Positions 30,898 through 39,489 of a stretch of DNA of 64,000 bases are shown one piece after another. The translations under genes and the position numbers were made by a program. Under the pieces are notes generated by a model. It saw only the letters and a program-made list of their open reading frames with translations, searched no databases and was not told the origin of the DNA. This DNA is from VXYL01 sp965199945 (GTDB lineage Bacteria; Pseudomonadota; Gammaproteobacteria; Pseudomonadales; Azotimanducaceae): positions 4,278,001 through 4,342,000 of the forward strand of contig OZ241354.1 in assembly GCA_965199945.1 (NCBI GenBank), read 5' to 3'. Every line of letters begins with the position of its first letter. Positions within the stretch are counted from its first letter, which is position 1.

Positions 30898-32825
30898 GAC
30901 GCCATGTCCATCTCGCTGCGCACGTAGCGGGCGTAATGGCCGTCGGCAATGGCCATCAGCTCGTCGTGCCGACCGCGCTCGACGATGCGCCCGTGGTCGA
31001 GGAACAGGATCTGGTCGGCGCGGCGAATCGTGCCCAGGCGATGCGTGACGACGAAGGTCACCTTCTGCGCGCCCCGCTCCCGTCCATGCGCCGCCAGCCG
31101 CTCGAAGACGCGCTGTTCGGTGGCCACGTCGAGCGCCGCGGTGGGCTCGTCCAGAATGAGGATCGGCGCGTCCTTGGCCACCGCCCGGGCGATGGAGAGG
31201 CGCTGCCGCTGGCCGCTGGAGAGCTTCGCGCCGCGCTCCCCAAGCAGCGTCTCGATGCCTTGGGGCAGCGCGTCGACGAACTCGTCGGCGCAGGCCACGC
31301 GCAGCGCTTCGCGCACCGTCGCGTCGCTCGCCTCAGGCGCGGCGTAGCGCACGTTGTCCGCCACGCTGACCGGGAAGAGCGCGTTCTCCTGCAGCACGAT
31401 GGCGATGGCCGCACGCAGCTCGCGCAGGCGGATGTCGCGGACGTCCACGCCGCCGACGGACACGCCGCCGGCGTCCACGTCGTAGAGCCGCAGCAGCAGA
31501 CTGAGCAGCGTGGACTTGCCGGCGCCGGAAGGGCCGACGATGGCCACCACGGTGCCCGGACGCGCCGCGAAGCCCGCCTCTTCGAGCACCGGCTGGTTCG
31601 CGTCGAAGCCGAACCGCGCGCCGTTGAAGCGCACCCCCTCGCCGAGCGCCGGCATCGGCCGCGCGTCGGGCTTGTCGGCCACCTCCGGCGGCACGTCGAG
31701 CAGGAAGAAGGCGCGCTTCAAGCCCACGCTCATGTCCTGCAGGATGCACCAGGTGGTCGCCAGGGACACGCCCGTGCCGGAGATCGTGGCGAAGCGCCCC
31801 TGGGCGGCCTGGAAGGCGCCGAGATTCCAGACCGCGAAGCCGATGAACGCCACCAGCCCGTAGCCGAAGGTCGGCGACTCGGCCCACACCCAGCGCACCA
31901 TGGCGTAGTCCGCGGCAAGCGCCGCCAGCGCCGCGCAGAAGTAGACCAGCATGCCGAGCAAGGCCACGGCGCGGCGCAGCTCGTAGGCGCGGTCGAGGGC
32001 GGTCTCGGACCGTGCGTGGAAGCCGTCGAGGGCCGCGGCTTCGGCGCGGCAGGCCTTCAGCAGCCGCGCTCCGCCGACGCTCTCCTGGATGTGCGACGTG
32101 AGCTCGCTGTTCGCGGTGCGCGACTTGGCGCTCAAGGCGCGCAGGCGGGGCGTGAAGGCCCACACCAAGAGCAGCGCCGGCGCCGCGGCGATGAGGAACA
32201 GCAGGCCGAGGCGCGGGGAGAAGAACGCAACGACGCTTGCGGCCGCCAGCAGTTCGAACAGCGCCGTGATCGGCGCGATCAGCGCATTGCGCACCACGCC
32301 GGTGACCATGGCGCTGTCCTGGTAGACGCGGTAGATGGCGTCGCCGACTTCGGCGTCGCGGCGGCGCAGGGACAAGCGCACCGCGGCGTCCATCATGGCG
32401 AGGCGCAGTTGCTGGTTGACGCGCTGCAGAATCCACGTCAGGTAGTAGCCGAGGCCGCCGCCGAGCGCCACGCCGACGGCGAGCAGCGCCCCGACGAGCA
32501 CCAGGAAGACCGTGCGCAGCGCGAGGCGCGCGTCCGTGCCGAGTTCCTCGACGTCGACGAACTCGGCGGCGGGCACGCCAAGCAGGTTGGCCTGGGTCGA
32601 CGTGAGCGGCTCGGCCAGAAAGACCTTGTTGGTGAGCAGGTCGAAGCCGACCAGCGCCGCGCCGATCTCCAGCAGCATGGCCACGCCGGACAGCGCCGCG
32701 AAGAGCAGAAAGTGCCGCAGCTGCGGCAACAGGAAGAAGCGCGTGCGCCACAGCGCCGCGACGAAGCCGAAGCGCTCGGTGGACGCCGGCGACGACGCGC
32801 GCGCCGGACGCTCGCCGCGCATCAT
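30894..32825 (-). CDS. ABC exporter half-transporter (TMD-NBD), canonical motifs
   Basis: The partner of the downstream half-transporter; 643 residues. Transmembrane segments lie between about 25 and 345. The ATPase domain carries GPSGAGKST, LSSGQRQ, ILILDEPTAALD and VTHRLG, all canonical. Two adjacent ATGs (32825, 32822) follow a DUF1289 gene by 16 bp; I used the first. The 3' end overlaps the next start by 4 bp (GTGA), the classic sign of translational coupling. Together with purF, DUF1289 and the upstream genes it continues one leftward operon, though a separate promoter is possible. Confidence 0.9.
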   Translation of the reverse strand: MMRGERPARASSPASTERFGFVAALWRTRFFLLPQLRHFLLFAALSGVAMLLEIGAALVGFDLLTNKVFLAEPLTSTQANLLGVPAAEFVDVEELGTDARLALRTVFLVLVGALLAVGVALGGGLGYYLTWILQRVNQQLRLAMMDAAVRLSLRRRDAEVGDAIYRVYQDSAMVTGVVRNALIAPITALFELLAAASVVAFFSPRLGLLFLIAAAPALLLVWAFTPRLRALSAKSRTANSELTSHIQESVGGARLLKACRAEAAALDGFHARSETALDRAYELRRAVALLGMLVYFCAALAALAADYAMVRWVWAESPTFGYGLVAFIGFAVWNLGAFQAAQGRFATISGTGVSLATTWCILQDMSVGLKRAFFLLDVPPEVADKPDARPMPALGEGVRFNGARFGFDANQPVLEEAGFAARPGTVVAIVGPSGAGKSTLLSLLLRLYDVDAGGVSVGGVDVRDIRLRELRAAIAIVLQENALFPVSVADNVRYAAPEASDATVREALRVACADEFVDALPQGIETLLGERGAKLSSGQRQRLSIARAVAKDAPILILDEPTAALDVATEQRVFERLAAHGRERGAQKVTFVVTHRLGTIRRADQILFLDHGRIVERGRHDELMAIADGHYARYVRSEMDMAS

Positions 32826-32841
32826 TCGAACGGGTCTGACA

Positions 32842-33480
32842 TCACAGGGAGGAGAGCGTCTTGAAGCTCGCCTCGAAGTGGGCGCGGGAGCGCAAGTAGA
32901 ACTCGCGGTCGATGGCGAGCATGGCTTCGCGCACGTCCGTCGGGCCGGACTCCATGCGCGCAAGGCCCAATGCGTCAAGCGGCAAGGGCGACAGGCGCAG
33001 CGTCTCGAACGCCAGCACGTCCGCCGGCAGGCGCGCGGCGTCCGGCACTTGCGCGGCCAACGCGGCAGCGCGCAGGCGCTCTTCGTCGACGATCCGCAGA
33101 TGGGCGCGCACGCTCTCGCCGAGCAGTCTGCGCAGGCGCGACCACACCAGGTCGCGCTGGCTCTCCAAGTAGCCGTTCCAGCCGACGATTTCGTGCGCGA
33201 AGCGCTTGCAGCCGCGACACACCAGATCGCCGTAGGTGGTGGAGCAGATGCCGACGCAGGGCGTGCGGCGAAGAGCCCTCAGCTGGGGTGCGCGAGGGGC
33301 TTGCCCCTTGCATGAAAGAGCCTTCAGCCGGGGTGCGCGAGGGGCTTGCCCCTCGCAAGAAAGGGCAGCGCGAGGGGCCTGCCCCTCGCATGGAAGAGCC
33401 GCGGTTGGTGCGCTGGGCGCAGCGTCCGGTGCTCGCGGAGACCGCGCCGCCGGGGCTTCGGCGTCAATGTCGTCAGGCAT
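32842..33480 (-). CDS. DUF1289 cysteine-rich protein with repeat-expanded N-terminus
   Basis: A 212-residue protein whose conserved core (about residues 68-100) is TPCVGICSTTYGDLVCRGCKRF, the four-Cys DUF1289 motif thought to hold an iron-sulfur cluster or zinc. The biochemical role is unknown. The N-terminal about 65 residues are not part of the family: they are low-complexity P/A sequence and three copies of C(E/K)GQAPRA encoded by palindromic DNA repeats (see repeat feature). ATG 33480 overlaps the end of purF by 8 bp, so translation is probably coupled. DUF1289 proteins are normally shorter than this, consistent with the N-terminus being an insertion. Confidence 0.8.
   Translation of the reverse strand: MPDDIDAEAPAARSPRAPDAAPSAPTAALPCEGQAPRAALSCEGQAPRAPRLKALSCKGQAPRAPQLRALRRTPCVGICSTTYGDLVCRGCKRFAHEIVGWNGYLESQRDLVWSRLRRLLGESVRAHLRIVDEERLRAAALAAQVPDAARLPADVLAFETLRLSPLPLDALGLARMESGPTDVREAMLAIDREFYLRSRAHFEASFKTLSSL
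33292..33389 (-). repeat. Three REP-like palindromes inside the DUF1289 coding region
   Basis: Three near-identical inverted repeats of 20 bp, GCGAGGGGC-(T/C)T-GCCCCTCGC, at 33292-33311, 33337-33356 and 33370-33389. Each can fold into a 9-bp stem with a two-base loop; the first copy has one mismatch. All are read in frame as C(E/K)GQAPRA. The spacer between the first two resembles the sequence beyond the last, indicating duplication of a longer unit. Confidence 0.88.
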
Positions 33481-35077
33481 GGTTGTGCAGCTCGATGACC
33501 GCCGCGTCGCTCGATTGCTCCGCTTCGCGGTGGCGCTTCATCTTGTCGCTGCGGGTCAGCGAGAGCCGGGCGAGGTAGTCCTGGTCGATGTCGCCGGTGA
33601 CGTACTCGCCGTCGAAGACCGAACACTCGAAGCGCGTCAGCGTCCGATGGCTGCCGCGCACCGCGGACACCAGATCGTCCAGCGACTGGTAGACCAGCCA
33701 GTCGACGCCGATGCGGTTGGCGATCTGCCGCTCGGTGCGCTCGTAGGCGAGAAACTCGGTCGCCGCCGGCATGTCGATGCCGTAGACGTTGGGATGGCGC
33801 ACCGGCGGCGCCGCCACCGCCAGGAACACCTTGTTGGCGCCGGCCTTGCGCGCCTGGCGCACGATCTGTCCGGTGGTGGTGCCGCGCACGATCGAGTCCT
33901 CCACCAGCAGCACGTTCTTGCCGTGGAACTCGTCGACGATGGCGTTGAGCTTCTGCTGCACCGACTTCGCCCGCTGGGTCTGGCCCGGCATGATGAAGGT
34001 GCGCCCGATGTAGCGGTTCTTGACGAATCCTTCGCGGAACTTCACGCCGAGGGCGTGCGCCAAGGGAATCGCCGAGGCGCGGCTGGATTCCGGTATTGGA
34101 ATCACCACGTCGATGTCGTGGCCGCGCTTGGCGTGGTTCGGGTCGAGTCGCTTGTGGCGTCTGGCGTAGCGCTGGTAGATGCGCGCGGCGAGCTTTTCTC
34201 CCATGCGCAGGCGGGCCTTGTACACCGAGATGTTGTCCATCACCGAGTCTTCCCGGGCCAGATAGACGTACTCGAAGACGCACGGCGCATGCTGCGCCGC
34301 CGGTGCGCAGCGGCGCACGTGGCAGGCGCCGTCGGCGGCGATGAAGACCGCCTCCCCCGGTGCCACGTCGCGTTCGAAGTCGAAGCCGAGGATGTCGATG
34401 GCGTTGCTCTCCGAGGACACCATCGCCTCCGCGCCGTCGGGCCCGTGGCGGCGGCCGTAGCACAGTGGGCGGATGCCGTGCGGATCGCGGAACGCCACCA
34501 CGCCCAAGCCGTTGATCATGGCCACCGCCGCGTAGGCCCCGCGGCAGCGCCGTTCGACGCCGGCGACGGCGCGGAAGACCTCCTCCACGCCCGGCCTCGG
34601 GGCGCCGATCTTCTGCAGTTCGTGGGCGAAGACGTTGAGCAGGATCTCCGAATCCGAATCGGTGTTGACGTGGCGCAGGCCGGCGTGGAAGACGCCGGCG
34701 GCGAGTTCCTCGGCGTTGGTGAGGTTGCCGTTGTGCGCCAGGCTGATGCCGTAGGGCGCGTTGACGTACATCGGCTGCGCTTCGGCTGCGCTGGACGTGC
34801 CGGCGGTGGGATAGCGCACGTGGCCGATGCCCATGTTGCCGCGCAGCCGCAGCATGTGGCGCTCCTCGAAGACGTCGCGCACCAGGCCGTTGCCCTTGCG
34901 CAGCTGCAGACGCCCCTGGGCCTGGGGCGGCGTTCCGGCGCCTTCCGGAGCGGCGTCGAAGCTCTCCCAAGTGACCATGCCGGCCGAGTCCTGGCCGCGG
35001 TGCTGCAACGCCAGCAGCGCATCGTAGATGTCCTGGTTGACCGCCGAACGGCCCACGGCGCCGACGACGCCGCACAT
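33473..35077 (-). CDS. purF: Amidophosphoribosyltransferase
   Basis: PurF makes phosphoribosylamine from PRPP and glutamine, the first step of purine synthesis. The start MCGVVGAVG leaves Cys2 as the N-terminal nucleophile of the glutaminase domain, with GHVRYPTAG and HNGNLTN following. The PRTase domain contains DSVMDNISVYKAR, VIPIPESSRASA, and the PRPP loop VLLVEDSIVRGTTTGQIV. At 534 residues it is of typical length. It directly follows cvpA (0-bp gap), the same order as in E. coli and pseudomonads. Confidence 0.97.
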   Translation of the reverse strand: MCGVVGAVGRSAVNQDIYDALLALQHRGQDSAGMVTWESFDAAPEGAGTPPQAQGRLQLRKGNGLVRDVFEERHMLRLRGNMGIGHVRYPTAGTSSAAEAQPMYVNAPYGISLAHNGNLTNAEELAAGVFHAGLRHVNTDSDSEILLNVFAHELQKIGAPRPGVEEVFRAVAGVERRCRGAYAAVAMINGLGVVAFRDPHGIRPLCYGRRHGPDGAEAMVSSESNAIDILGFDFERDVAPGEAVFIAADGACHVRRCAPAAQHAPCVFEYVYLAREDSVMDNISVYKARLRMGEKLAARIYQRYARRHKRLDPNHAKRGHDIDVVIPIPESSRASAIPLAHALGVKFREGFVKNRYIGRTFIMPGQTQRAKSVQQKLNAIVDEFHGKNVLLVEDSIVRGTTTGQIVRQARKAGANKVFLAVAAPPVRHPNVYGIDMPAATEFLAYERTERQIANRIGVDWLVYQSLDDLVSAVRGSHRTLTRFECSVFDGEYVTGDIDQDYLARLSLTRSDKMKRHREAEQSSDAAVIELHNHA

Positions 35078-35611
35078 CTACAGCGCCTCCAGCTGCGTGG
35101 CGATGGCGCGCGTCCTGGCGCCCACGAGGTCGGCGATGTAGCCGGCCGTGGCCAGCACGTCGTCTTCCCACACCAGCAGGTGCTCGGCCAGCTTGGAATC
35201 GCTCCACCATCCGTCCTGACCGCTGTAGGCGCGCAGCGCCACCAGCCCGAACACCACCAGCACGACGCCGCGCAGTCCGCCGAAGACGAGGCCGAGGGTG
35301 CGGTCCGTGCCGCTCAAGCCGGTCGCCTGCACCAGCGCCTTCAACAGCCGCTGGAAGAGCGCGCCGGCGACCAGCACGGCCACGACCACCAAGGCGAAGC
35401 CAACGCCGTTCGCCATGCGCGGCAGCGCCTCGTCGAGGCCGATGCTCGTGCCGACCGTCTCGCCGAAGGCGATGCCGAGCAGCACCGCGGCGCCCCAGAC
35501 CGCCAGCGAGACCACTTCCTTGAGCAGGCCGCGCATCACGCCGAACACCATCGAGACGCCGATCACCACCACGATGGCGATGTCGGCGACGTTGAACCCG
35601 GTGGTCGGCAT
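35078..35611 (-). CDS. cvpA: Colicin V production-type inner-membrane protein
   Basis: A 177-residue member of the CvpA family with about four hydrophobic helices (VADIAIVVVIGVSMVFGVMRG, VSLAVWGAAVLLGIAFG, GVGFALVVVAVLVAGALF, LGLVFGGLRGVVLVVFGLVAL). In E. coli it is needed for colicin V production and affects envelope stress resistance; the molecular role is unknown. ATG 35611 overlaps the dedD stop by one base. Context (dedD-cvpA-purF) supports the assignment. Confidence 0.9.
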   Translation of the reverse strand: MPTTGFNVADIAIVVVIGVSMVFGVMRGLLKEVVSLAVWGAAVLLGIAFGETVGTSIGLDEALPRMANGVGFALVVVAVLVAGALFQRLLKALVQATGLSGTDRTLGLVFGGLRGVVLVVFGLVALRAYSGQDGWWSDSKLAEHLLVWEDDVLATAGYIADLVGARTRAIATQLEAL

Positions 35612-36162
35612 CAGGGCCCGAACCGCACCACGACGGCGCCGAAGTCGTAGCGTTCGTCCAGCTCGGTCTTCAACTGCGCCGCGTCGTCGCGGTTGATGAG
35701 CGGCCCGACGGCCACCCTGGTCGCCACTTCGCCGTCGCGCTTGGCATTGGAGAGGAAGGCCGCGTAGCCGTCGCCGAGCAAGGTGTCGCGCAACGCGGTG
35801 GCGTTCTCGGACTGGGTGAAGGCGGCGACTTGCACCGCCCACTTGAGGTCTTCGGGAATGTCCTCGCCGTCTGCTTCGTCGTCCGCTTCGGGGAACAGCA
35901 CCGGTTCGCCGATGCGCGTGCCGGTGTCGGTGGCGTAGCCGTCCTCGTCGATGGCGCTCTTGAGCTCGCGCCGCGCTTCCAGTGCCGGGCGCGGGTCGGG
36001 CGGCGGCGCGTCGTCCGGCTGCACGTCGATCGCCACGGGTGGCACCGGATCGAGGCGAATCGGCGCGACGCCTTCGCCGTCGAACAGCATCGGCAATACG
36101 ACGGCGGCGACGGCGATCAGGAAAATCGCGCCCATGAGCCGATAACGATTGCGCTCGGTCAT
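35611..36162 (-). CDS. dedD: SPOR-domain cell-division protein (DedD type)
   Basis: A 183-residue bitopic membrane protein: a short cytoplasmic N-terminus, one membrane helix (LMGAIFLIAVAAVVLPMLF, residues 9-27), a Pro/Asp-rich periplasmic linker, and a C-terminal SPOR domain (about 105-183; WAVQVAAFTQSENATALRDTL, then RVAVGPLINRDDA). SPOR domains bind denuded glycan at the septum. ATG 36162 overlaps folC's stop by 4 bp (ATGA). Position between folC and cvpA is conserved across Gammaproteobacteria. Confidence 0.92.
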   Translation of the reverse strand: MTERNRYRLMGAIFLIAVAAVVLPMLFDGEGVAPIRLDPVPPVAIDVQPDDAPPPDPRPALEARRELKSAIDEDGYATDTGTRIGEPVLFPEADDEADGEDIPEDLKWAVQVAAFTQSENATALRDTLLGDGYAAFLSNAKRDGEVATRVAVGPLINRDDAAQLKTELDERYDFGAVVVRFGP

Positions 36163-37445
36163 TGCCGTTGCAGTGTTGGTCGCTCCGAGTGAGCACCATG
36201 CAGATCGAGGTGGCGGCGCGCCCGCTCGACGACATCGAAAGCGCCGCAGGCGAGCATAACACCGTTGTCGCCGGCATCGACCTTGCGCAAGAGATGCGTC
36301 GTCGCCTCCTCGAACGCGCCGGCGAACGCGCTTGGCTGCCCGACCTGTTGGCGCAGCGCGGCGCCCGGCTGGCCACGTTCGCCGCCGGTGTCGGCGAAGG
36401 CGAACTCGCTCACCGCGCCGCGCAGCGCGGCGACGATGCCGGGCGCGTCCTTGTCCGCCAGACAGCCGAGGACCGCGACGACGCGGCGGCCATGGAAGCG
36501 CTCGCGCAACTGCTCGGCCAGGAACGCGGCGCCTTGCGGGTTGTGGGCGACGTCGAGAACCCAAGTGACGCCGTGGCGGCGCACGACCTCGAAGCGGCCC
36601 GGATTGCGCACCGCCGCCGCGGCTTCGGCCACCGTCCGTTCATGCAACGCGCAGCCGGCGAGCGCAGCCGCCTGCAGCGCCGTGGCGGCGTTGACCGGAT
36701 GGAGCCGCGGGCATGAATAGTCGAAGACCCGGTGCGCGCCGTCGGCCTTGAGCCACAGGCGGCCTTGCCGCTGCCCGAAGTCGCGCTCGGCAAGATAGAC
36801 CGGCGCGCCGAGCTCGCCGGCGCGGCGCAGGACGCTGTCGGGCGGCTGCGCTTCGCCGATCACCAACGGCTTGCCGGCGCGCGCGACTTCCACCTTCTCG
36901 GCGCCGATTTCCGCGCGCGTTGCGCCAAGATACTCTTGGTGGTCGAGGCCGACGTTGGTGACCACGGCGACGTCGGCATCGACCACGTTCACCGCGTCGA
37001 GGCGTCCGCCGAGGCCGACTTCGAGCACCGCGGCATCCACGCGCGCCTGCTTGATGGCCTGCAGCGCCGCGAGAATGGCCCACTCGAAGTACGACAACTG
37101 CACGTCGCCGCGCACGGCATCGACGGCCTCAAAGGCGGCGACGATGGCCTCGTCGCCTGCCTGCCGGCCGCACAGGCGGATGCGCTCGTTGAAGACGTGG
37201 ATGTGCGGCGAAACGGTGACCCCCACCGTGCGTCCAGACGCAAGCAGGAGCTGTTCCAGAAAGCCCACCGTCGATCCCTTGCCGTTGGTGCCGGCGACAA
37301 CGACGGTGCTCGGCGCCGGCGGCAGCGTACCGAGCCGCGCGGCGACTTCCCGAACGCCGGCCAGGCCGCGCTTGACGCCGCTAGGATGTTCGACGCCGAT
37401 GCGCTCGAGCCAGCCGGCCAGCGAGGCCGCGCGCCGGGCGCTCAC
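36159..37445 (-). CDS. folC: Bifunctional folylpolyglutamate / dihydrofolate synthase
   Basis: FolC adds glutamate to dihydropteroate and to tetrahydrofolates. The P-loop is VVVAGTNGKGSTVGFLEQLL; then SPHIHVFNERIRL, FEWAILAALQAI, LEVGLGGRLDAVN, VVTNVGLDHQEYLG, HPVNAATAL and VLDVAHNPQGAAFL. The length of 428 is normal. The start is GTG 37445, overlapping the trpA stop as GTGA; a start further upstream would run into trpA's conserved C-terminus. Confidence 0.95.
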   Translation of the reverse strand: MSARRAASLAGWLERIGVEHPSGVKRGLAGVREVAARLGTLPPAPSTVVVAGTNGKGSTVGFLEQLLLASGRTVGVTVSPHIHVFNERIRLCGRQAGDEAIVAAFEAVDAVRGDVQLSYFEWAILAALQAIKQARVDAAVLEVGLGGRLDAVNVVDADVAVVTNVGLDHQEYLGATRAEIGAEKVEVARAGKPLVIGEAQPPDSVLRRAGELGAPVYLAERDFGQRQGRLWLKADGAHRVFDYSCPRLHPVNAATALQAAALAGCALHERTVAEAAAAVRNPGRFEVVRRHGVTWVLDVAHNPQGAAFLAEQLRERFHGRRVVAVLGCLADKDAPGIVAALRGAVSEFAFADTGGERGQPGAALRQQVGQPSAFAGAFEEATTHLLRKVDAGDNGVMLACGAFDVVERARRHLDLHGAHSERPTLQRQ

Positions 37446-38245
37446 CGGGCGTCCAAGGCGGCGCGGATCTCCGCCGCCTGCGCCTCCAGACGGCTGGGGA
37501 TGTCGGCGACGGCGGCGGTCGCCATGGTGCGCACCAAGGCGCTGCCCACGACCACGCCATCGGCATGGGGCGCGATGCGCGCCGCAGCAGCGCCGTCGGC
37601 GATGCCGAAGCCGACCAGCACCGGCAGGCCGGCCACATGGCGGCGCAGGAGCGCCAGACGCTTGCCGACGGCATCCGCATCCGGCGGCTTCGCGCCGGTG
37701 ATGCCCTTGTAGCTGACGTAGTAGACGAAGCCGGTGGCGTGCTTGGCGATGAGCGCGGCGCGGCGCTCGGTGGTGGTCGGCGCCATCAGCAGCACCATCG
37801 CAAGGCCGTGGGCACGCAGTTCGGCGGCGAAGGGCGCGCACTCCTCGGGCGGCATGTTGACGACGATGACCCCGTCGACGCCGGAGCGGGCGGCGCGTTC
37901 GCAGAACGCCGCGTAGCCCATCTTCGCGAATTGGTTCAGATAGCCCATCAGCACCACTGGCGTGGCCGCGTCCCCGGCGCGAAACTCGGCGGCGATGTCC
38001 AGCACCGCGCCGAGGGTGACGCCGTGGGCGAGGGCGCGCTCGGAGGCGGCCTGGATGGTCGGCCCGTCCGCTTCCGGGTCGGAGAACGGAACGCCCAGCT
38101 CCACGATGTCGGCGCCGCCTCGAACCAGCGCTCGCATGGCCGGCACGGTAGCCGCCGGCGTTGGATCGCCGGCCGTGACGAAGGTATTGAGCGCCTTGCG
38201 GCGGTCTGCTTCGAGTTGCGCGAGGCACTCGCCCAGGCGGCGCAT
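37442..38245 (-). CDS. trpA: Tryptophan synthase alpha subunit
   Basis: TrpA cleaves indole-3-glycerol phosphate to indole, which is channelled to TrpB. Catalytic Glu is in ADIVELGVPFSDPEADGPTIQAA, catalytic Asp within the GVDGVIVVNMPPEE loop. The phosphate-binding end includes VGFGIADGAAAARIAPHADGVVVGSALV. At 267 residues it is complete. It starts 2 bp after the trpB stop and its stop overlaps folC. The rest of the trp pathway (trpEGDC) is not in the window. Confidence 0.96.
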   Translation of the reverse strand: MRRLGECLAQLEADRRKALNTFVTAGDPTPAATVPAMRALVRGGADIVELGVPFSDPEADGPTIQAASERALAHGVTLGAVLDIAAEFRAGDAATPVVLMGYLNQFAKMGYAAFCERAARSGVDGVIVVNMPPEECAPFAAELRAHGLAMVLLMAPTTTERRAALIAKHATGFVYYVSYKGITGAKPPDADAVGKRLALLRRHVAGLPVLVGFGIADGAAAARIAPHADGVVVGSALVRTMATAAVADIPSRLEAQAAEIRAALDAR

Positions 38246-38247
38246 GG

Positions 38248-39489
38248 TCAGACCTTGATGCCGTCGATGCCGGCGACGGTGTGGATGTCCTTGTCGCCGC
38301 GCCCGGAGAGGTTGACGACGATCACGTCCGAACGCGGGCGCTTGGCCGCCTCGGCCATCGCCCAGGCCACGGCGTGGCTCGATTCGAGCGCCGGCATGAT
38401 GCCCTCGATGCGGGTCAGCGCGCGGAACGCGGCCAACGCTTCGGCGTCCGTGACGCTGACGTACTTGGCGCGTCCGATGTCCTTCCAGTGGGCATGTTCG
38501 GGGCCGACGCCGGGATAGTCCAAGCCGGCGGAAATGGAGTGCGTCTCGACGATCTGGCCGTCGTCGTCGTCCATGACGTAGGTGCGGCTGCCATGCAGCA
38601 CGCCGGGGGCGCCGGCGTTCAGCGGCGCCGCATGGCGGCCGCTGGCCAAGCCATCGCCGGCGGCTTCCACGCCCACCATGTCCACGCCGTCGTCGTCCAC
38701 GAACGGAAAGAACAGCCCCATCGCGTTCGAGCCGCCGCCGACGCAGGCCACCAGCAGGTCCGGCAGCCGCTGTTCGGCCTCGATGCACTGGGCGCGGGCT
38801 TCCCTGCCGATGACCGCTTGGAAGTCGCGCACCAGCATGGGATAGGGATGGGGGCCGGCGACGCTGCCGATGATGTAGTGGGTGGTGTCCACGTTGGTCA
38901 CCCAGTCGCGCATCGCCTCGTTCATGGCGTCCTTGAGGGTTCGCGAGCCGCTCGCCACCGGACGCACTTCGGCGCCGAGGAGCTTCATGCGGTAGACGTT
39001 CACGCTTTGGCGGGCGATGTCCTCTTCGCCCATGTAGACGCAGCACTCGAGGCCCAGCTTGGCGGCCACGGTGGCGGTGGCGACGCCGTGCTGCCCGGCA
39101 CCGGTCTCGGCGATGAGGCGCGTCTTGCCCATGCGCTCGGCCAGCATCGCCTGCCCCACCGTGTTGTTGATCTTGTGCGCGCCGGTGTGGCTCAAGTCTT
39201 CGCGCTTCAAGTAGATGCGGGCGCCGCCGACATGGGCGGTCAAGCGCTCGGCGGCGTAGAGCGGCGTCGGGCGCCCGACGTAGCGGGCGAGTTCCCGCGC
39301 CAGGGCGCTTTGGAACGCGTCGTCGGCGGACGCCGCGGCGTAGAGGCGTTCGAGTTCGTCCAAGGCGCACATCAGGGTTTCGGCCACGAAGCGCCCGCCG
39401 TAGTCGCCGAAACGTCCTTCCGGCGACGGCGCCTGGTAGCGGGCCCGATTGGACTCCGCAGAGAGGGCGTCGGCCACTCGCTCAGCCAT
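38248..39489 (-). CDS. trpB: Tryptophan synthase beta subunit
   Basis: TrpB condenses indole with serine using PLP. The cofactor lysine is in KREDLSHTGAHKINNTVGQA; phosphate loop VACVGGGSNAMGLF; VGVEAAGDG; C-terminal serine-containing LSGRGDKD. At 413 residues it is slightly longer than the usual 395-400. ATG 39489 overlaps the trpF stop by 8 bp; a longer in-frame extension would overlap trpF's conserved end, so I did not use it. Confidence 0.97.
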   Translation of the reverse strand: MAERVADALSAESNRARYQAPSPEGRFGDYGGRFVAETLMCALDELERLYAAASADDAFQSALARELARYVGRPTPLYAAERLTAHVGGARIYLKREDLSHTGAHKINNTVGQAMLAERMGKTRLIAETGAGQHGVATATVAAKLGLECCVYMGEEDIARQSVNVYRMKLLGAEVRPVASGSRTLKDAMNEAMRDWVTNVDTTHYIIGSVAGPHPYPMLVRDFQAVIGREARAQCIEAEQRLPDLLVACVGGGSNAMGLFFPFVDDDGVDMVGVEAAGDGLASGRHAAPLNAGAPGVLHGSRTYVMDDDDGQIVETHSISAGLDYPGVGPEHAHWKDIGRAKYVSVTDAEALAAFRALTRIEGIMPALESSHAVAWAMAEAAKRPRSDVIVVNLSGRGDKDIHTVAGIDGIKV

